The notes under the pieces: model-generated | What the model saw: only the letters and a program-made list of their open reading frames with translations | What the model was told of the DNA's origin: nothing | Database searches by the model: none | Assembly: GCA_052379845.1 (NCBI GenBank) | Contig: JBQTCF010000007.1 | Reading direction: 5' to 3' (one strand) | DNA length: 64,000 bases | From: Roseinatronobacter sp052379845 | Lineage (GTDB): Bacteria; Pseudomonadota; Alphaproteobacteria; Rhodobacterales; Rhodobacteraceae | Translations under genes and position numbers: made by a program | Shown: one piece after another, positions 26,086 through 35,245 of the stretch | Layout: each line of letters begins with the position of its first letter | Numbering within the stretch: the first letter of the stretch is position 1

Positions 26086-26939
26086 CCGCGCCCCCCGCCT
26101 TCCAGCGCGCGCAATGCGCGCACGGCTTCGTCAAAATGCTGTGGATGGGTTTCAATGGCTTCGGCAAGCATGGTGCGCCCCACATTGGTGTCGCCCTTGC
26201 GAATGGCGGCAATGGCCATGGTGTGCAGCAACATGGCGCGTTCCTGCTGGGTCATGCGCACCAGCGGCAGGCTGTAATTACCTTGGGCTGCGCGCGCCAG
26301 GGCCATGTTGTTCTTCGCGGTGAACAGATCGGGGTCATGTTGCAGGGCCTGTGTGAACAGGCTTTCGGCGTCGCGCGGGGCACCGCGTGTCAGTTTGGAA
26401 TAGCCCCAGTTGTTCAGCACGGATGCAGGGCGCGTGGTCAGCCCCGCTGCCGTTTCATAAAAATGATCGGCCTTTTGCCATTGCTGTTTGCTGTCGGCGA
26501 TGATGGCTTCCAGACGATAGCGGTCAAAGCTTTCATGCGTTGGGGGAACCGCGTTCAATGTCCGCTCGGCATCGGACCAGCGGTTGGCGCGGATCAGCGC
26601 ATCGGCCAGCATGACCCTGTCATCATTGGTGGCGTCGGGATGTGTGACAAGCTTTTGCCACACGGGCACCGCGTCAGCCACCCGCCCCGCGCGGATCAGC
26701 GAGCGCGCAAGGCCGCGCTGGCTGTCCAGATGGTCGGGGTCACGTTCCACCTGGCTTGCGAAATAGGCAACCGCTTCTTCGGGGTTGCCCGCCGCCAGCA
26801 TCAGGTCGGCCATGTTCTGGTTATCGACGGCAACCACGCTGTCAATTGCGCGCGTAACGGCTGTCTGCTTGCCGTTTTCGCATGCAGATACGACACACAC
26901 GCTGCCTGCCAGCAGCGCAACTAGTCCGGGGTGGCGCAT
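26082..26939 (-). CDS. tadD: TadD-type TPR lipoprotein
   Basis: A 285-residue outer-membrane-type lipoprotein with tetratricopeptide repeats, the usual TadD accessory of Tad pilus assembly. The lipobox VSAC puts the lipidated Cys at residue 20 when translation begins at 26939, where a GAGG site precedes the ATG; the longer frame to 26993 would disrupt the signal peptide. TPR motifs run from about 40 to 260, including AGNPEEAVAYFASQVERDPD and LNNWGYSKLTRGAPRDAESL. It lies between a second TPR lipoprotein gene and cpaA. Confidence 0.85.
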   Translation of the reverse strand: MRHPGLVALLAGSVCVVSACENGKQTAVTRAIDSVVAVDNQNMADLMLAAGNPEEAVAYFASQVERDPDHLDSQRGLARSLIRAGRVADAVPVWQKLVTHPDATNDDRVMLADALIRANRWSDAERTLNAVPPTHESFDRYRLEAIIADSKQQWQKADHFYETAAGLTTRPASVLNNWGYSKLTRGAPRDAESLFTQALQHDPDLFTAKNNMALARAAQGNYSLPLVRMTQQERAMLLHTMAIAAIRKGDTNVGRTMLAEAIETHPQHFDEAVRALRALEGGGRG

Positions 26940-26958
26940 TTTTGCGTCCTCACTGCTC

Positions 26959-27537
26959 TTATAGGGGCGTGGACAACAACAGATACCTGCCACTTCCCCG
27001 CCGCATCAGCGAAAGCTGACGTGCCTCGGGGGTATCATAGCCTGTTTCTGCGGTCTTTTCGATGGCTAAACGCAGGTTGTCGCGGATTTCGCCCGCCCGC
27101 CCGCTGTCAAAGGCAAAAGCGTTGCGAAAATGCAATTGCGCCTCGCCCCAGCGGTTCTGTTCGGCAAGGGCCACCCCCAGATTGTTTTGCGCTGGGACAA
27201 ATTGCTGGTCCAGTTCCAGCGCGCGGCGCAACACCTGCTCGGCCTGCTGGACGCGCCCAAGACGCAAATTCGCGGACCCGATTGCAGACAGCGCATCAAC
27301 AGAGGTGCCCTGTTCGGCCATGGCGCGGTAATAGGCGCGCAGTGCCAGTTCAAATTCCCCCGCCGCCATCAGCCTGTGGCCCACAACCAGCCCATCCACT
27401 GCCTCCACCACATTGCCGCGCCCGGCTTGGGGGGCCATCTGGTCCGGCCCCAGGCCGAAATCCGTCGTTTTTGGGGCAGGGGCGCAGGATGCAGCCAGAA
27501 CGACAAGACAAGCGCAGGCAACAAGAATTCGCGGCAT
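26959..27537 (-). CDS. Second TPR lipoprotein of the Tad locus
   Basis: A 192-residue lipoprotein with a lipobox-like AASC around residue 18 and three or so TPR units (about 55-160, such as LGRVQQAEQVLRRALELDQ and AQNNLGVALAEQNRWGEAQL). The ATG at 27537 was chosen; it overlaps the tadC stop (TGATG) and has GGGGA upstream. Two successive TadD-like lipoproteins occur in several alphaproteobacterial Tad loci. A role in building the secretin or pilus complex is inferred from position. Confidence 0.8.
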   Translation of the reverse strand: MPRILVACACLVVLAASCAPAPKTTDFGLGPDQMAPQAGRGNVVEAVDGLVVGHRLMAAGEFELALRAYYRAMAEQGTSVDALSAIGSANLRLGRVQQAEQVLRRALELDQQFVPAQNNLGVALAEQNRWGEAQLHFRNAFAFDSGRAGEIRDNLRLAIEKTAETGYDTPEARQLSLMRRGSGRYLLLSTPL

Positions 27538-28520
27538 CAATTCCCCATGATGGTGGCCGGGTTAAGTTCTGACATGACACCCACGACAGAAGGGCCAATC
27601 AGAATGATCAGCAATGGCGGCACCGTGAACATCATTGTGCCCAATGTCATCTTGGTGGGCAAGAGGTTGGCTTTCTCCTCGGCGCGCATGATGCGTTTAT
27701 CGCGCATTTCAGCGGCAAAGACACGCAAGGCCTGGGTAATCGAGGTGCCGTATGCGGCGGCCTGAACCATGACGGTGACAAAGGATGTGATGTCGGGCAG
27801 GTCCACACGCTTGGCCATTTCGCGCAGCACTTCACCGCGCTCACGCCCGGCGCGCACCTGATCACCCACTGTTGTCAGTTCCTCGCTGAGGGCTGGGTAG
27901 GCAGGGCGAATTTCCTGCGCGACGCGCTGGATGGACTGGTCCAGCGACTGGCCCGCTTCAACGCAAATCAGCATCATGTCCAGCGCATCCGGAAATCCTG
28001 CCATGATTTCTTCCTGACGGGCAGCGGCGCGTTGCTCCACCCAGCGGCGCGGCAGGAAATACCCGATCAGCATAGGCGACACCATGACCGCAGCCAGAAC
28101 CGGCAACCCGTCCAGCTTGCCGGGCAGGATGACGAAAATCAGCAGCAGCGACAGCAAGATACCGCCAATGGCCAGCAGGAACTGAACTGCATGCATGTCG
28201 CGCACAGCGTTCTTGCCATGATAGCCGGCCAGCACCATTTTTTTGCGGGCCTCGGACAGTTCCTTTTCGTCGGTCGGTTCCAGAAATTTGGCGTATTTTC
28301 GCAGCGCCGCCATATCCAGCCCCGAACTGGCCCGGCGCAAGGTCTGGCCAACGCCTGCAGCATCGGAATTGCGCGCGCGGGTCGCGGTTTCGCTGAACTT
28401 GGCCATCGGGTCGGGGCGGGTATTGGTGACCAAGGCAAATCCTGCGATCGCCACCAGCACCAGCCCCCCGATACCGGCCAGCATGATCACACCAAATGCA
28501 CCTTGAAACATGTCCAACAT
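27537..28520 (-). CDS. tadC: Tad pilus inner-membrane protein TadC
   Basis: A 327-residue platform protein of the GspF/TadC family. Membrane segments lie at about 11-31, 112-150 and 297-317. The T2SF domain (about 170-300) carries FPDALDMMLICVEAGQSLDQSI and the typical ADKRIMRAEEKANLLPTKM-like loop (here MRDKRIMRAEEKANLLPTK). With TadB it forms the membrane platform worked by the CpaF ATPase. It lies 46 bases after tadB on the same strand. Confidence 0.93.
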   Translation of the reverse strand: MLDMFQGAFGVIMLAGIGGLVLVAIAGFALVTNTRPDPMAKFSETATRARNSDAAGVGQTLRRASSGLDMAALRKYAKFLEPTDEKELSEARKKMVLAGYHGKNAVRDMHAVQFLLAIGGILLSLLLIFVILPGKLDGLPVLAAVMVSPMLIGYFLPRRWVEQRAAARQEEIMAGFPDALDMMLICVEAGQSLDQSIQRVAQEIRPAYPALSEELTTVGDQVRAGRERGEVLREMAKRVDLPDITSFVTVMVQAAAYGTSITQALRVFAAEMRDKRIMRAEEKANLLPTKMTLGTMMFTVPPLLIILIGPSVVGVMSELNPATIMGN

Positions 28521-28566
28521 TTTACGCCCGTCCTTGTTAAATTCATCTGTCCATTCGGGGGCAGGG

Positions 28567-29532
28567 TTATACTTTGATATTGGTCATCTTGCGCATATAC
28601 AGGATGTTCACGACCAGAAACACGCACACGACGATGGCCAGCGGAATGTATATCGGGGTTTCCTTCACGCTGTCGTAATAGTCGGGCTTGATGCCCTGAA
28701 TCATGACCATCGCCCCAATGGGAAAGGCCGAAAGGAACATGCCGGACCATTTCGCTTCTGCGGTGATGGCCTTGACGCGGCGAAACAACTTGAACCGCGC
28801 GCGGATAACTTTGGACAAGCCTTCCAGAATTTCCGCCAGATTGCCGCCGGATTTTTGCTGAATGGACACAGACACGGCCAGAAAGCGCAAATCCTGCATG
28901 TCGACGCGTTCGCCAAATTCTGCAATCGCCTCGCCTGCGTCGCGGCCATAGGCGACTTCATCCGCGATAAGGCCCAGTTCGGTGCCCAGCGGGTCAGCAA
29001 TTTCTTCGGATGCGATGGTCAGGGCCGCGCCGAAAGGATGGCCCACGCGCAAGCTGCGCACGATAAGTTCAATGGCTTCGGGCAATTGTTCTTCAATGGC
29101 TGCGACGCGCTTCTTGGCCTTGCTGGACAGCCAGAAGAACACCCCGCCAAAGCCGAACACCGCTGCAAGCGCGATGCGCAGCCCGGTGGCAGTGGACGTG
29201 GCCAGCGTCAGCAACACAAAACTGAACATCGCCACCCCGCCCATCAGCATAATCAGGCTGGCGGGGGAAAAGGCCACATTTGCCTTGCGGGCATGCGATT
29301 CCAGCAAACCATAGAGCGGCAGCGCCGACACCCCGCGCCCATGTGCCCCGCGTTCCTTGCGCAGGTGTTCCATGACGTCTTTTTTCGTCTGGCCCTTGTC
29401 CATCAGGTCCAGACGCCGGTTCATTTTCTTGGAATGTTCAATGCTTTTGCCAAAGGCCATCAGGTAAATGCCCTGAATAAGCAAAACAACTGAACCGAAT
29501 ATCGCCAGATATATCAGGGGACTGAAGGACAT
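28567..29532 (-). CDS. tadB: Tad pilus inner-membrane protein TadB
   Basis: A 321-residue platform protein of the GspF/TadB family. An N-terminal membrane segment (5-25) and a central pair (about 95-135) precede the T2SF domain (about 155-280) with LPEAIELIVRSLRVGHPFG and SVSIQQKSGGNLAEILEGLS; a final membrane segment is at about 293-313. It is encoded seven bases after cpaF, so both are translated from one message. Confidence 0.93.
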   Translation of the reverse strand: MSFSPLIYLAIFGSVVLLIQGIYLMAFGKSIEHSKKMNRRLDLMDKGQTKKDVMEHLRKERGAHGRGVSALPLYGLLESHARKANVAFSPASLIMLMGGVAMFSFVLLTLATSTATGLRIALAAVFGFGGVFFWLSSKAKKRVAAIEEQLPEAIELIVRSLRVGHPFGAALTIASEEIADPLGTELGLIADEVAYGRDAGEAIAEFGERVDMQDLRFLAVSVSIQQKSGGNLAEILEGLSKVIRARFKLFRRVKAITAEAKWSGMFLSAFPIGAMVMIQGIKPDYYDSVKETPIYIPLAIVVCVFLVVNILYMRKMTNIKV

Positions 29533-29539
29533 GGGTTAC

Positions 29540-30991
29540 CTACCTTGGGCCAGTGGGTTCATAAAGTGTTGCGGGCAGATCATAGCCCCAGCGCGCAAAA
29601 CGGTCCGCGAAATGGGACCGCAGGCCCGTTGCCGTGAAATGGCCTATAATCTTGCCGCCCGGTTCAAGGCCCGTGCGTTCGAAGCGGAAAATTTCCTGCA
29701 TGGTGATGATTTCCCCCTCCATGCCGGTGATTTCGGTAATCGACATCATGCGCCGCGACCCGTCTTGCAGGCGGGAGACTTGCACAATCAGGTTGACCGC
29801 TGACCCGATCTGGCTGCGCACCGCGCGCAAGGGCATATCAAGCCCCGCCATTGCAACCATGTTTTCCAGACGGCTGATGCCGTCGCGGGCATTGTTGGCG
29901 TGAATCGTGGTCATGGACCCGTCATGGCCGGTATTCATGGCCTGCAACATGTCGATCACTTCCTCGCCGCGGGTTTCGCCAACGATAATCCGGTCCGGGC
30001 GCATACGCAGCGCGTTGCGCAAACAGTCACGCTGGGTGACCGCGCCCTTGCCTTCCATGTTGGCGGGGCGGCTTTCCATGCGGCCCACATGAATTTGTTG
30101 CAACTGCAATTCAGCCGTATCTTCGATGGTCAGGACGCGTTCTTCATTGCCAATGAAGCCAGACAGCGCATTGAGCGTGGTGGTTTTGCCCGACCCGGTG
30201 CCCCCGGACACGATGACATTCAACCGCGTGGCCACCGCCGCTTCCAGATACAGCGCCATTTCCGGCGAAAACGCCCCGAAATTCACCAGATCCTGAATGC
30301 CAAGCTTTTCTTTCTTGAATTTCCGGATGGACACCAGCGCCCCGTCCACCGCGACTGGCGACACCATCGCGTTGAAGCGCGACCCGTCTGCCAGCCTTGC
30401 GTCAACATAGGGGTTGGATTCATCCACACGGCGCCCGACAGCTGAAACAATTTTGTCGATGATGCGCATAAGGTGGCGGTCATCGCGGAAGGTGACGTCA
30501 CTTAGTTCCAGCTTGCCCGCGCGTTCGATGAATATCTGTTTTGGTCCGTTGACCAGAATATCGTTGATTGTGTCATCGGCCAGCAATGGTTCCAGTGGCC
30601 CAAGGCCCATCACCTCGAAATACAGGTCATGGTTCAACTGCATGCGTTCGTCATTATTCAGCACAACGTCGAATTCTGACAGCGCTTCAGCGGCAATGGC
30701 GCTGATTTCAGCGCGCACTTCGGCTTCACTGGCCTTTTCCAGCGCGGCAAGGTTCAGGTCTTCCAGCAAGCGTTTATGCAGGTCGCTTTTCAGGGCGTTG
30801 ATGCGCAGCTTGCGCAGCGCGGTCTTGTCGGGGGCAGCAGCGCGCGCGGCCTGCCGGACCTCTTGGCGGGTGGCGGGGGCGGGTTGTGGTGCAATTCGGG
30901 GGGCGGGGCTGGCGTCTGGTGTCGGGGGCAGTTTGTCTGCGGTCACCGAAACGGGCTTGCTGGCGGTTTCTTTGCGATAACGTGCGAACAT
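29540..30991 (-). CDS. cpaF: Tad pilus assembly ATPase CpaF/TadA
   Basis: A 483-residue type II/IV secretion ATPase that powers Flp pilus extension. The first 60 residues are Pro/Ala-rich and disordered. The N-terminal domain (about 65-240) has INDILVNGPKQIFIER. The Walker A motif GGTGSGKT is near 263-270, then LTIEDTAELQL (Asp box), and the His boxes and Walker B region around GETRGEEVIDMLQAMNTGHD and MTTIHANNARD. It is 13 bases downstream of cpaE. Confidence 0.95.
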   Translation of the reverse strand: MFARYRKETASKPVSVTADKLPPTPDASPAPRIAPQPAPATRQEVRQAARAAAPDKTALRKLRINALKSDLHKRLLEDLNLAALEKASEAEVRAEISAIAAEALSEFDVVLNNDERMQLNHDLYFEVMGLGPLEPLLADDTINDILVNGPKQIFIERAGKLELSDVTFRDDRHLMRIIDKIVSAVGRRVDESNPYVDARLADGSRFNAMVSPVAVDGALVSIRKFKKEKLGIQDLVNFGAFSPEMALYLEAAVATRLNVIVSGGTGSGKTTTLNALSGFIGNEERVLTIEDTAELQLQQIHVGRMESRPANMEGKGAVTQRDCLRNALRMRPDRIIVGETRGEEVIDMLQAMNTGHDGSMTTIHANNARDGISRLENMVAMAGLDMPLRAVRSQIGSAVNLIVQVSRLQDGSRRMMSITEITGMEGEIITMQEIFRFERTGLEPGGKIIGHFTATGLRSHFADRFARWGYDLPATLYEPTGPR

Positions 30992-31004
30992 GATACAAAC
31001 CTTG

Positions 31005-32228
31005 TTATTCTGCGGCGATTTTCTCAGCGTTTTTGGCAGGGGCCAGTGTCAGGGCAAGTTTGCGAATTTCCTTGGCGGCAGGATTTTTTGGCGCAAACTC
31101 TGCCAAGGGCAAACCATGGTCATTGGCATCGCGGACCTGGGCGCCGCCATCGGGGATAAATGTTGTGAAGCTGACACCAAGGCTTTCAGCCATGCGTTTT
31201 GCGCGCGAGCGCCCGCCAAGGTCGGTGAAACGCGGGGCACGGTTCAGAATGAAATGGAACCTGTCCATAGACAGACCGTCCGCCTTCAGGGCGCGAATAA
31301 GGCGCAGCGTGTTTTGGGCGCTGCGCATGTCCAGTTCCATCAGGGCAAAATATTGTTGGGCCGCACTCAGCACAGTTTCGGTCCAGTGAACGATTGTGCG
31401 CGGCATGTCGATGACGACGATATCGAAACTGTCGCGCGCAATGGTGATCACGCGCTCAATCTCGTCGGGGGAGAGCAGGTCCAGCGGCAACATGTCCGAA
31501 GGGGCTGTCAGCACATGCAGTTTCTCCTGAAAGTGCTGCAACGCCGAATAGAAAGCGTCCTTGTCCAGCGTGCTGGTTTGCGACAGCATTTCATACACTT
31601 TTTCGGTGCGCGGCAGGTCCAGATAGGTTGAGACAGACCCTGATTGAAAATCCAGATCCAGAATGCAGACAGACGGGCCGGTTTTCCCCTGCGATTGCAC
31701 CAGTTCCCACGCCAGATTGACCGCAAATGTCGTGGCGCCGGCACCGCCCGCAAGCGACTGGACTGCAAGAACCGTGCCGTTGCATCCGCTTTGGGTGGGG
31801 GCCACTTTCGCATGCGCGGCGGCAAGGGCGGCTGTGCGAAGCCGGTCTATGGCATCCTTCAGGGCGTTTTCCGGCAAAGGATAGGGAACAAAATCATCTG
31901 CGCCCGCGCGCAGCATCTGGTGCAGCAAGATGGGGGACAGGGATTCCGCGATCAGCAAAACCCGTATGGATTTGGCCGCCGCGCGTTCAATGATGACGCG
32001 AACAAGATTCGTCTGCGCCGCGTCTTCGTCATCAAGGGCGATTGCCAGCAGTTCAAGATCAGCGGCTTCAGGATCATCAAGGAAGGACACTGTTTCAATG
32101 AAGGTCAATTCCCCCCAAGAATCCGCAAAAACGGCTTCCATATCCTCGATCAGCAGATCGAAATTCCGCACATCCCGACAGACAGTGCAGGCACGAATTC
32201 TTGGTTCTTCCTTCACACTACCCGCCAT
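31005..32228 (-). CDS. cpaE: Tad pilus localisation ATPase-like protein CpaE/TadZ
   Basis: A 407-residue protein with an N-terminal receiver-like domain (about 10-140, including LLIAESLSPILLHQMLRAGADDFVPYPL) and a C-terminal ParA/MinD-type domain (about 145-400). The nucleotide loop reads LAGGAGATTFAVNLA, lacking the signature Lys of KGGxGKT, which is common in CpaE. It probably places the Tad machine at the cell pole. It is the first gene of the Tad unit in this window; cpaB, cpaC, cpaD and flp genes are not upstream. Confidence 0.88.
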   Translation of the reverse strand: MAGSVKEEPRIRACTVCRDVRNFDLLIEDMEAVFADSWGELTFIETVSFLDDPEAADLELLAIALDDEDAAQTNLVRVIIERAAAKSIRVLLIAESLSPILLHQMLRAGADDFVPYPLPENALKDAIDRLRTAALAAAHAKVAPTQSGCNGTVLAVQSLAGGAGATTFAVNLAWELVQSQGKTGPSVCILDLDFQSGSVSTYLDLPRTEKVYEMLSQTSTLDKDAFYSALQHFQEKLHVLTAPSDMLPLDLLSPDEIERVITIARDSFDIVVIDMPRTIVHWTETVLSAAQQYFALMELDMRSAQNTLRLIRALKADGLSMDRFHFILNRAPRFTDLGGRSRAKRMAESLGVSFTTFIPDGGAQVRDANDHGLPLAEFAPKNPAAKEIRKLALTLAPAKNAEKIAAE

Positions 32229-32582
32229 TACCCAACCTCAATACAAAAACATGTGCCGATTTATGATAGGTGCGGGGAATCATTCGACCTGACTCCCCTT
32301 CGACACTGCATCAAGATTGTCCACAAATCTGGCAAGAATTAGGCCAAAGAACTGCAATTGTTCGACGCTTTGGCAGGCAAACACGCCAGCATTCATGCAT
32401 TAACCCTGTGGGCGGGGGCGTTGCGCCGCTGCCAAGGTGCCGGCGCGGGAATTGCCGGTGCCTTTGGGTCAAGAAACGAACATAATCAAATCCGGGAATA
32501 TTGGGAATGAATAACAACATTATGTTGCGGAAAACGCCAAACCGGTTTTCCGCAACATATGCAAACCACCGCTTGGTGGCGT
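32229..32582. other. Gap between cpaE and etfA (354 bp)
   Basis: This holds the cpaE promoter region on the minus strand (32229 to about 32330) and a perfect 15-bp hairpin (32521-32559) behind etfA. An imperfect inverted repeat lies at about 32431-32467 (CCAAGG...CCTTTGG). I see no gene; the small open frames have no ribosome-binding site or family pattern. Confidence 0.5.
32521..32559. repeat. Perfect 15-bp palindromic repeat behind etfA
   Basis: TATGTTGCGGAAAAC (32521-32535) pairs with GTTTTCCGCAACATA (32545-32559) around the loop GCCAAACCG. The AACCGGTTTTCCGC part resembles the core of the repeats at 7.5 and 24.1 kb. On the minus strand it lies 24 bases after the etfA stop and could act as a terminator or 3' stabilising stem. 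Confidence 0.6.
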
Positions 32583-33509
32583 TTACAGTTTTTCGGTCAG
32601 TTCCGGCACCAGCGTGAACAGATCACCGACCAGACCATAATCAGCCACCTGAAAAATAGGGGCTTCTTCGTCCTTGTTGATGGCAACAATGATTTTGCTG
32701 TCCTTCATCCCCGCCAAGTGCTGGATCGCACCGGAAATGCCCACGGCGATATACAGTTCAGGCGCGACCACCTTGCCGGTCTGGCCCACTTGCCAGTCAT
32801 TGGGGGCATAGCCGGAATCGACTGCCGCGCGCGACGCGCCCACGGCGGCACCCAGCTTGTCGGCCAGCCCTTCGATCAGTTTGAAGTCATCTTCCGACCC
32901 CACGCCGCGCCCGCCGGACACCACAACCTTGGCTGATGTCAGGTCGGGCCGGTCGCTGGCGGCCACCTTGTCCTCAACCCATTCCGACAGGGCAGGGTTA
33001 TCTGCGGCTGAAATGGTTTCAACGCTGGCTGACCCGCCTTGTCCCGCCGCATCAAAGGTGGATGTGCGGATTGTCAGAACCTTGGTTGCATCGCGCGACT
33101 TCACGGTCTGGATGGCGTTGCCTGCATAGACCGGGCGTTCAAACGTGTCCGCATCGACAATGCCCGACACATCCGACAGCACCATCACATCCAGCAGGGC
33201 CGCAACGCGCGGCAGGATGTTCTTTGCATCCGTTGTGGCCGGGGCCACGATATGGCTGTAACCGTCCGCAAGGCTGACAATCAGGGCCGCAGTGGGTTCG
33301 GCCAGACGGTGGCCCAGACTTGCATCCTCGGCGCACAGAACTTTTGCCACACCGTCAATCGTTGCCGCATTTGCGGCCGCATCGGCGGCGCTTGCGCCTG
33401 CACACAGCACTGTCACATCGCCCAGTTGCGCCGCAGCCGTCACGGCCTTGGCGGTGGCGTCCATGTTCAGCGCACCATCGGTGACTTCGGCCAGAAGAAG
33501 AACCGCCAT
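32583..33509 (-). CDS. etfA: Electron transfer flavoprotein alpha subunit
   Basis: A 308-residue FAD-binding subunit of the ETF heterodimer, which carries electrons from acyl-CoA and other dehydrogenases to ETF-quinone oxidoreductase. The C-terminal FAD domain shows VVSGGRGVGSEDDFKLIE, SRAAVDSGYAPNDWQVGQTG, PELYIAVGISGAIQHLAGM and KIIVAINKDEEAPIF, all standard. It overlaps etfB (TGATG). The window's acyl-CoA dehydrogenase at 55.6 kb is a likely electron donor. Confidence 0.97.
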   Translation of the reverse strand: MAVLLLAEVTDGALNMDATAKAVTAAAQLGDVTVLCAGASAADAAANAATIDGVAKVLCAEDASLGHRLAEPTAALIVSLADGYSHIVAPATTDAKNILPRVAALLDVMVLSDVSGIVDADTFERPVYAGNAIQTVKSRDATKVLTIRTSTFDAAGQGGSASVETISAADNPALSEWVEDKVAASDRPDLTSAKVVVSGGRGVGSEDDFKLIEGLADKLGAAVGASRAAVDSGYAPNDWQVGQTGKVVAPELYIAVGISGAIQHLAGMKDSKIIVAINKDEEAPIFQVADYGLVGDLFTLVPELTEKL

Positions 33510-34270
33510 CAGAGTACCCCCGCTTCATCTTTCAGTTTGCTTAGCAATTCATCCACGGACCCAACCTTCACCCCGGCAGAGCGCGCGGCGGGTTCGGTGG
33601 TTTTCACGATTTCCAGCCGCGGGCTGACATCGACGCCGTAATCGGCAGGTGTCTTTTCCTCCAGCGGCTTTTTCTTTGCTTTCATGATGTTGGGCAGGGA
33701 CGCATAGCGCGGTTCATTCAGGCGCAGGTCCACGGAAATGATTGCGGGCAACTTGACCTTCAGGGTTTGCAAGCCGCCGTCCACTTCGCGCGTGACTGTT
33801 GCACTGTCCCCGTCAACCGACACTTCCGATGCGAATGTGGCCTGTGCCCAGCCCGTCAGCGCACCCAGCATCTGGCCGGTGGCGTTCATGTCATTGTCGA
33901 TGGCCTGTTTGCCGCACAGCACGATTTGCGGCGCTTCCTCATCTATCACCGCCTTTAGCAGTTTGGCCACGGCCAACGGTTCGATATCGGTATGCACATC
34001 ATCGGCAGCGTTGATCAGGATGGCGCGGTCCGCCCCCATGGCCAGCGCGGTGCGCAGCGTTTCCTGCGCTTGCTTCACCCCGATGGACACGGCGACAATT
34101 TCAGAAACGATGCCTTTTTCCTTCAGACGGATCGCTTCTTCGACTGCGATTTCGTCAAACGGATTCATCGACATTTTGACATTCGCCAGATCAACCCCGC
34201 TGCCATCCGCCTTGACACGGACTTTCACGTTGTAATCGATCACGCGCTTGACTGGCACCAGAACCTTCAT
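33509..34270 (-). CDS. etfB: Electron transfer flavoprotein beta subunit
   Basis: A 253-residue AMP-binding subunit of ETF. The family pattern begins with MKVLVPVKRVIDYNVKVRV, and the signature region LCGKQAIDNDMNATGQMLGA plus the recognition loop RYASLPNIMKAKKKPLEE are present. The latter includes the anchor that docks with dehydrogenases. It is the first gene of etfBA. A GGAG-type site (AAAAGGAGATAGTCGCC) lies upstream. Confidence 0.97.
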   Translation of the reverse strand: MKVLVPVKRVIDYNVKVRVKADGSGVDLANVKMSMNPFDEIAVEEAIRLKEKGIVSEIVAVSIGVKQAQETLRTALAMGADRAILINAADDVHTDIEPLAVAKLLKAVIDEEAPQIVLCGKQAIDNDMNATGQMLGALTGWAQATFASEVSVDGDSATVTREVDGGLQTLKVKLPAIISVDLRLNEPRYASLPNIMKAKKKPLEEKTPADYGVDVSPRLEIVKTTEPAARSAGVKVGSVDELLSKLKDEAGVL

Positions 34271-34387
34271 TGGCGACTATCTCCTTTTCGCAAAGCTTGT
34301 GTGGTTCTACCGAGTTGCAGTTGTGAAAAACAATGCAAAAACGACATGATGGCAAACCCCGACGCCGCGTTACCGCATATGTCTGCG

Positions 34388-34960
34388 CTAACGGTTCGCG
34401 CCCGGAACCCAAAGAATGTCATCCGCGCCGTTGTCATTGGCCACGCGGCCCGCAACAAACAGCCAGTCCGACAGCCGGTTCAGATATTTCACTGCCGATT
34501 CGTTGACCCCCTCGATTGTCGACAGATCCACAGTTTCGCGTTCCGCGCGGCGCGCCACAGTGCGGCACAGGTGGAAATGCGCCGACAAGGCCGACCCGCC
34601 GGGCAGGATGAAGCTGCGCAAGGGCTGTAAATTTGCGTTCATCGCGTCAATTTCGCGTTCCAGCCGGTCCACTTGCGCGGGCACCATGCGCAGGGGCGTG
34701 TATTCGGCCTGCGCGTCGCGTTCCATGTCGGGGCGGCACAGATCGGCGCCCAGATCGAACAGATCATTTTGGATGCGCGAAATGGCCTGCACCATATCGC
34801 CCGTGGCATGCAACCGCGCCAGACCCAGTGTCGCGTTCAATTCGTCAACTGTGCCATAGGCCGTGACGCGTTGCGAATGCTTGGCCACACGCGCGCCATT
34901 GCCAAGCGCAGTTTCACCGGAATCACCCGTGCGAGTGTATATTTTGTTCAGCACAACCAT
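34388..34960 (-). CDS. Cob(I)yrinic acid a,c-diamide adenosyltransferase, PduO type
   Basis: A 190-residue trimeric-type adenosyltransferase that attaches the 5'-deoxyadenosyl group from ATP to cob(I)alamin. The ATP-binding N-terminus YTRTGDSGETAL (8-19) and the later signatures RIQNDLFDLGADLCRP and FILPGGSALSAHFHLCRTVARRAER are diagnostic. The start at 34960 has AGGGGG upstream; the longer frame reads through the neighbouring gene. It is immediately downstream of the twin-TM protein gene. It supports adenosylcobalamin enzymes such as methylmalonyl-CoA mutase. Confidence 0.93.
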   Translation of the reverse strand: MVVLNKIYTRTGDSGETALGNGARVAKHSQRVTAYGTVDELNATLGLARLHATGDMVQAISRIQNDLFDLGADLCRPDMERDAQAEYTPLRMVPAQVDRLEREIDAMNANLQPLRSFILPGGSALSAHFHLCRTVARRAERETVDLSTIEGVNESAVKYLNRLSDWLFVAGRVANDNGADDILWVPGANR

Positions 34961-34962
34961 TG

Positions 34963-35172
34963 TCAGGCCCCCTTGGAACGGAAATAGGCAAAAGCGACAA
35001 TCAAGATGACGGCCACGAACTGCGCATACAGTCGGTAACGCATCATGCGATTGCCATGTTTGCGGTTGAATTCGCCACCTTTGGCAAACCCGCCGATGCC
35101 GATCATCAGCACCACAAGCACCACCAGCGACGCAAAGGCCGCGATCAGGAACATGGGGTCTTGCAGCAGCAT
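34963..35172 (-). CDS. Twin-transmembrane small protein (HIG1-like)
   Basis: A 69-residue membrane protein with two hydrophobic segments (about 6-28 and 48-64) joined by a basic loop GGEFNRKHGNRMMRYRL. The (I/V)GxGxxAKGGxFNxKxxN pattern fits the HIG1-N domain family, called twin transmembrane helix small protein in alphaproteobacteria; related mitochondrial proteins tune respiratory complexes. It ends two bases before the adenosyltransferase start, so they are co-transcribed. Confidence 0.8.
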   Translation of the reverse strand: MLLQDPMFLIAAFASLVVLVVLMIGIGGFAKGGEFNRKHGNRMMRYRLYAQFVAVILIVAFAYFRSKGA

Positions 35173-35245
35173 GTCGGAAACTCCTATCGGTTTGGGCGCA
35201 ACTTAGTCGTCCCTGCGCCAATTGCGAGGGGAAAACCCAGATGCG

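Noticed and set aside
32311..32520. Small minus-strand gene upstream of cpaE
   Set aside because: No ribosome-binding site, odd composition and no resemblance to Flp pilins, which I looked for here.
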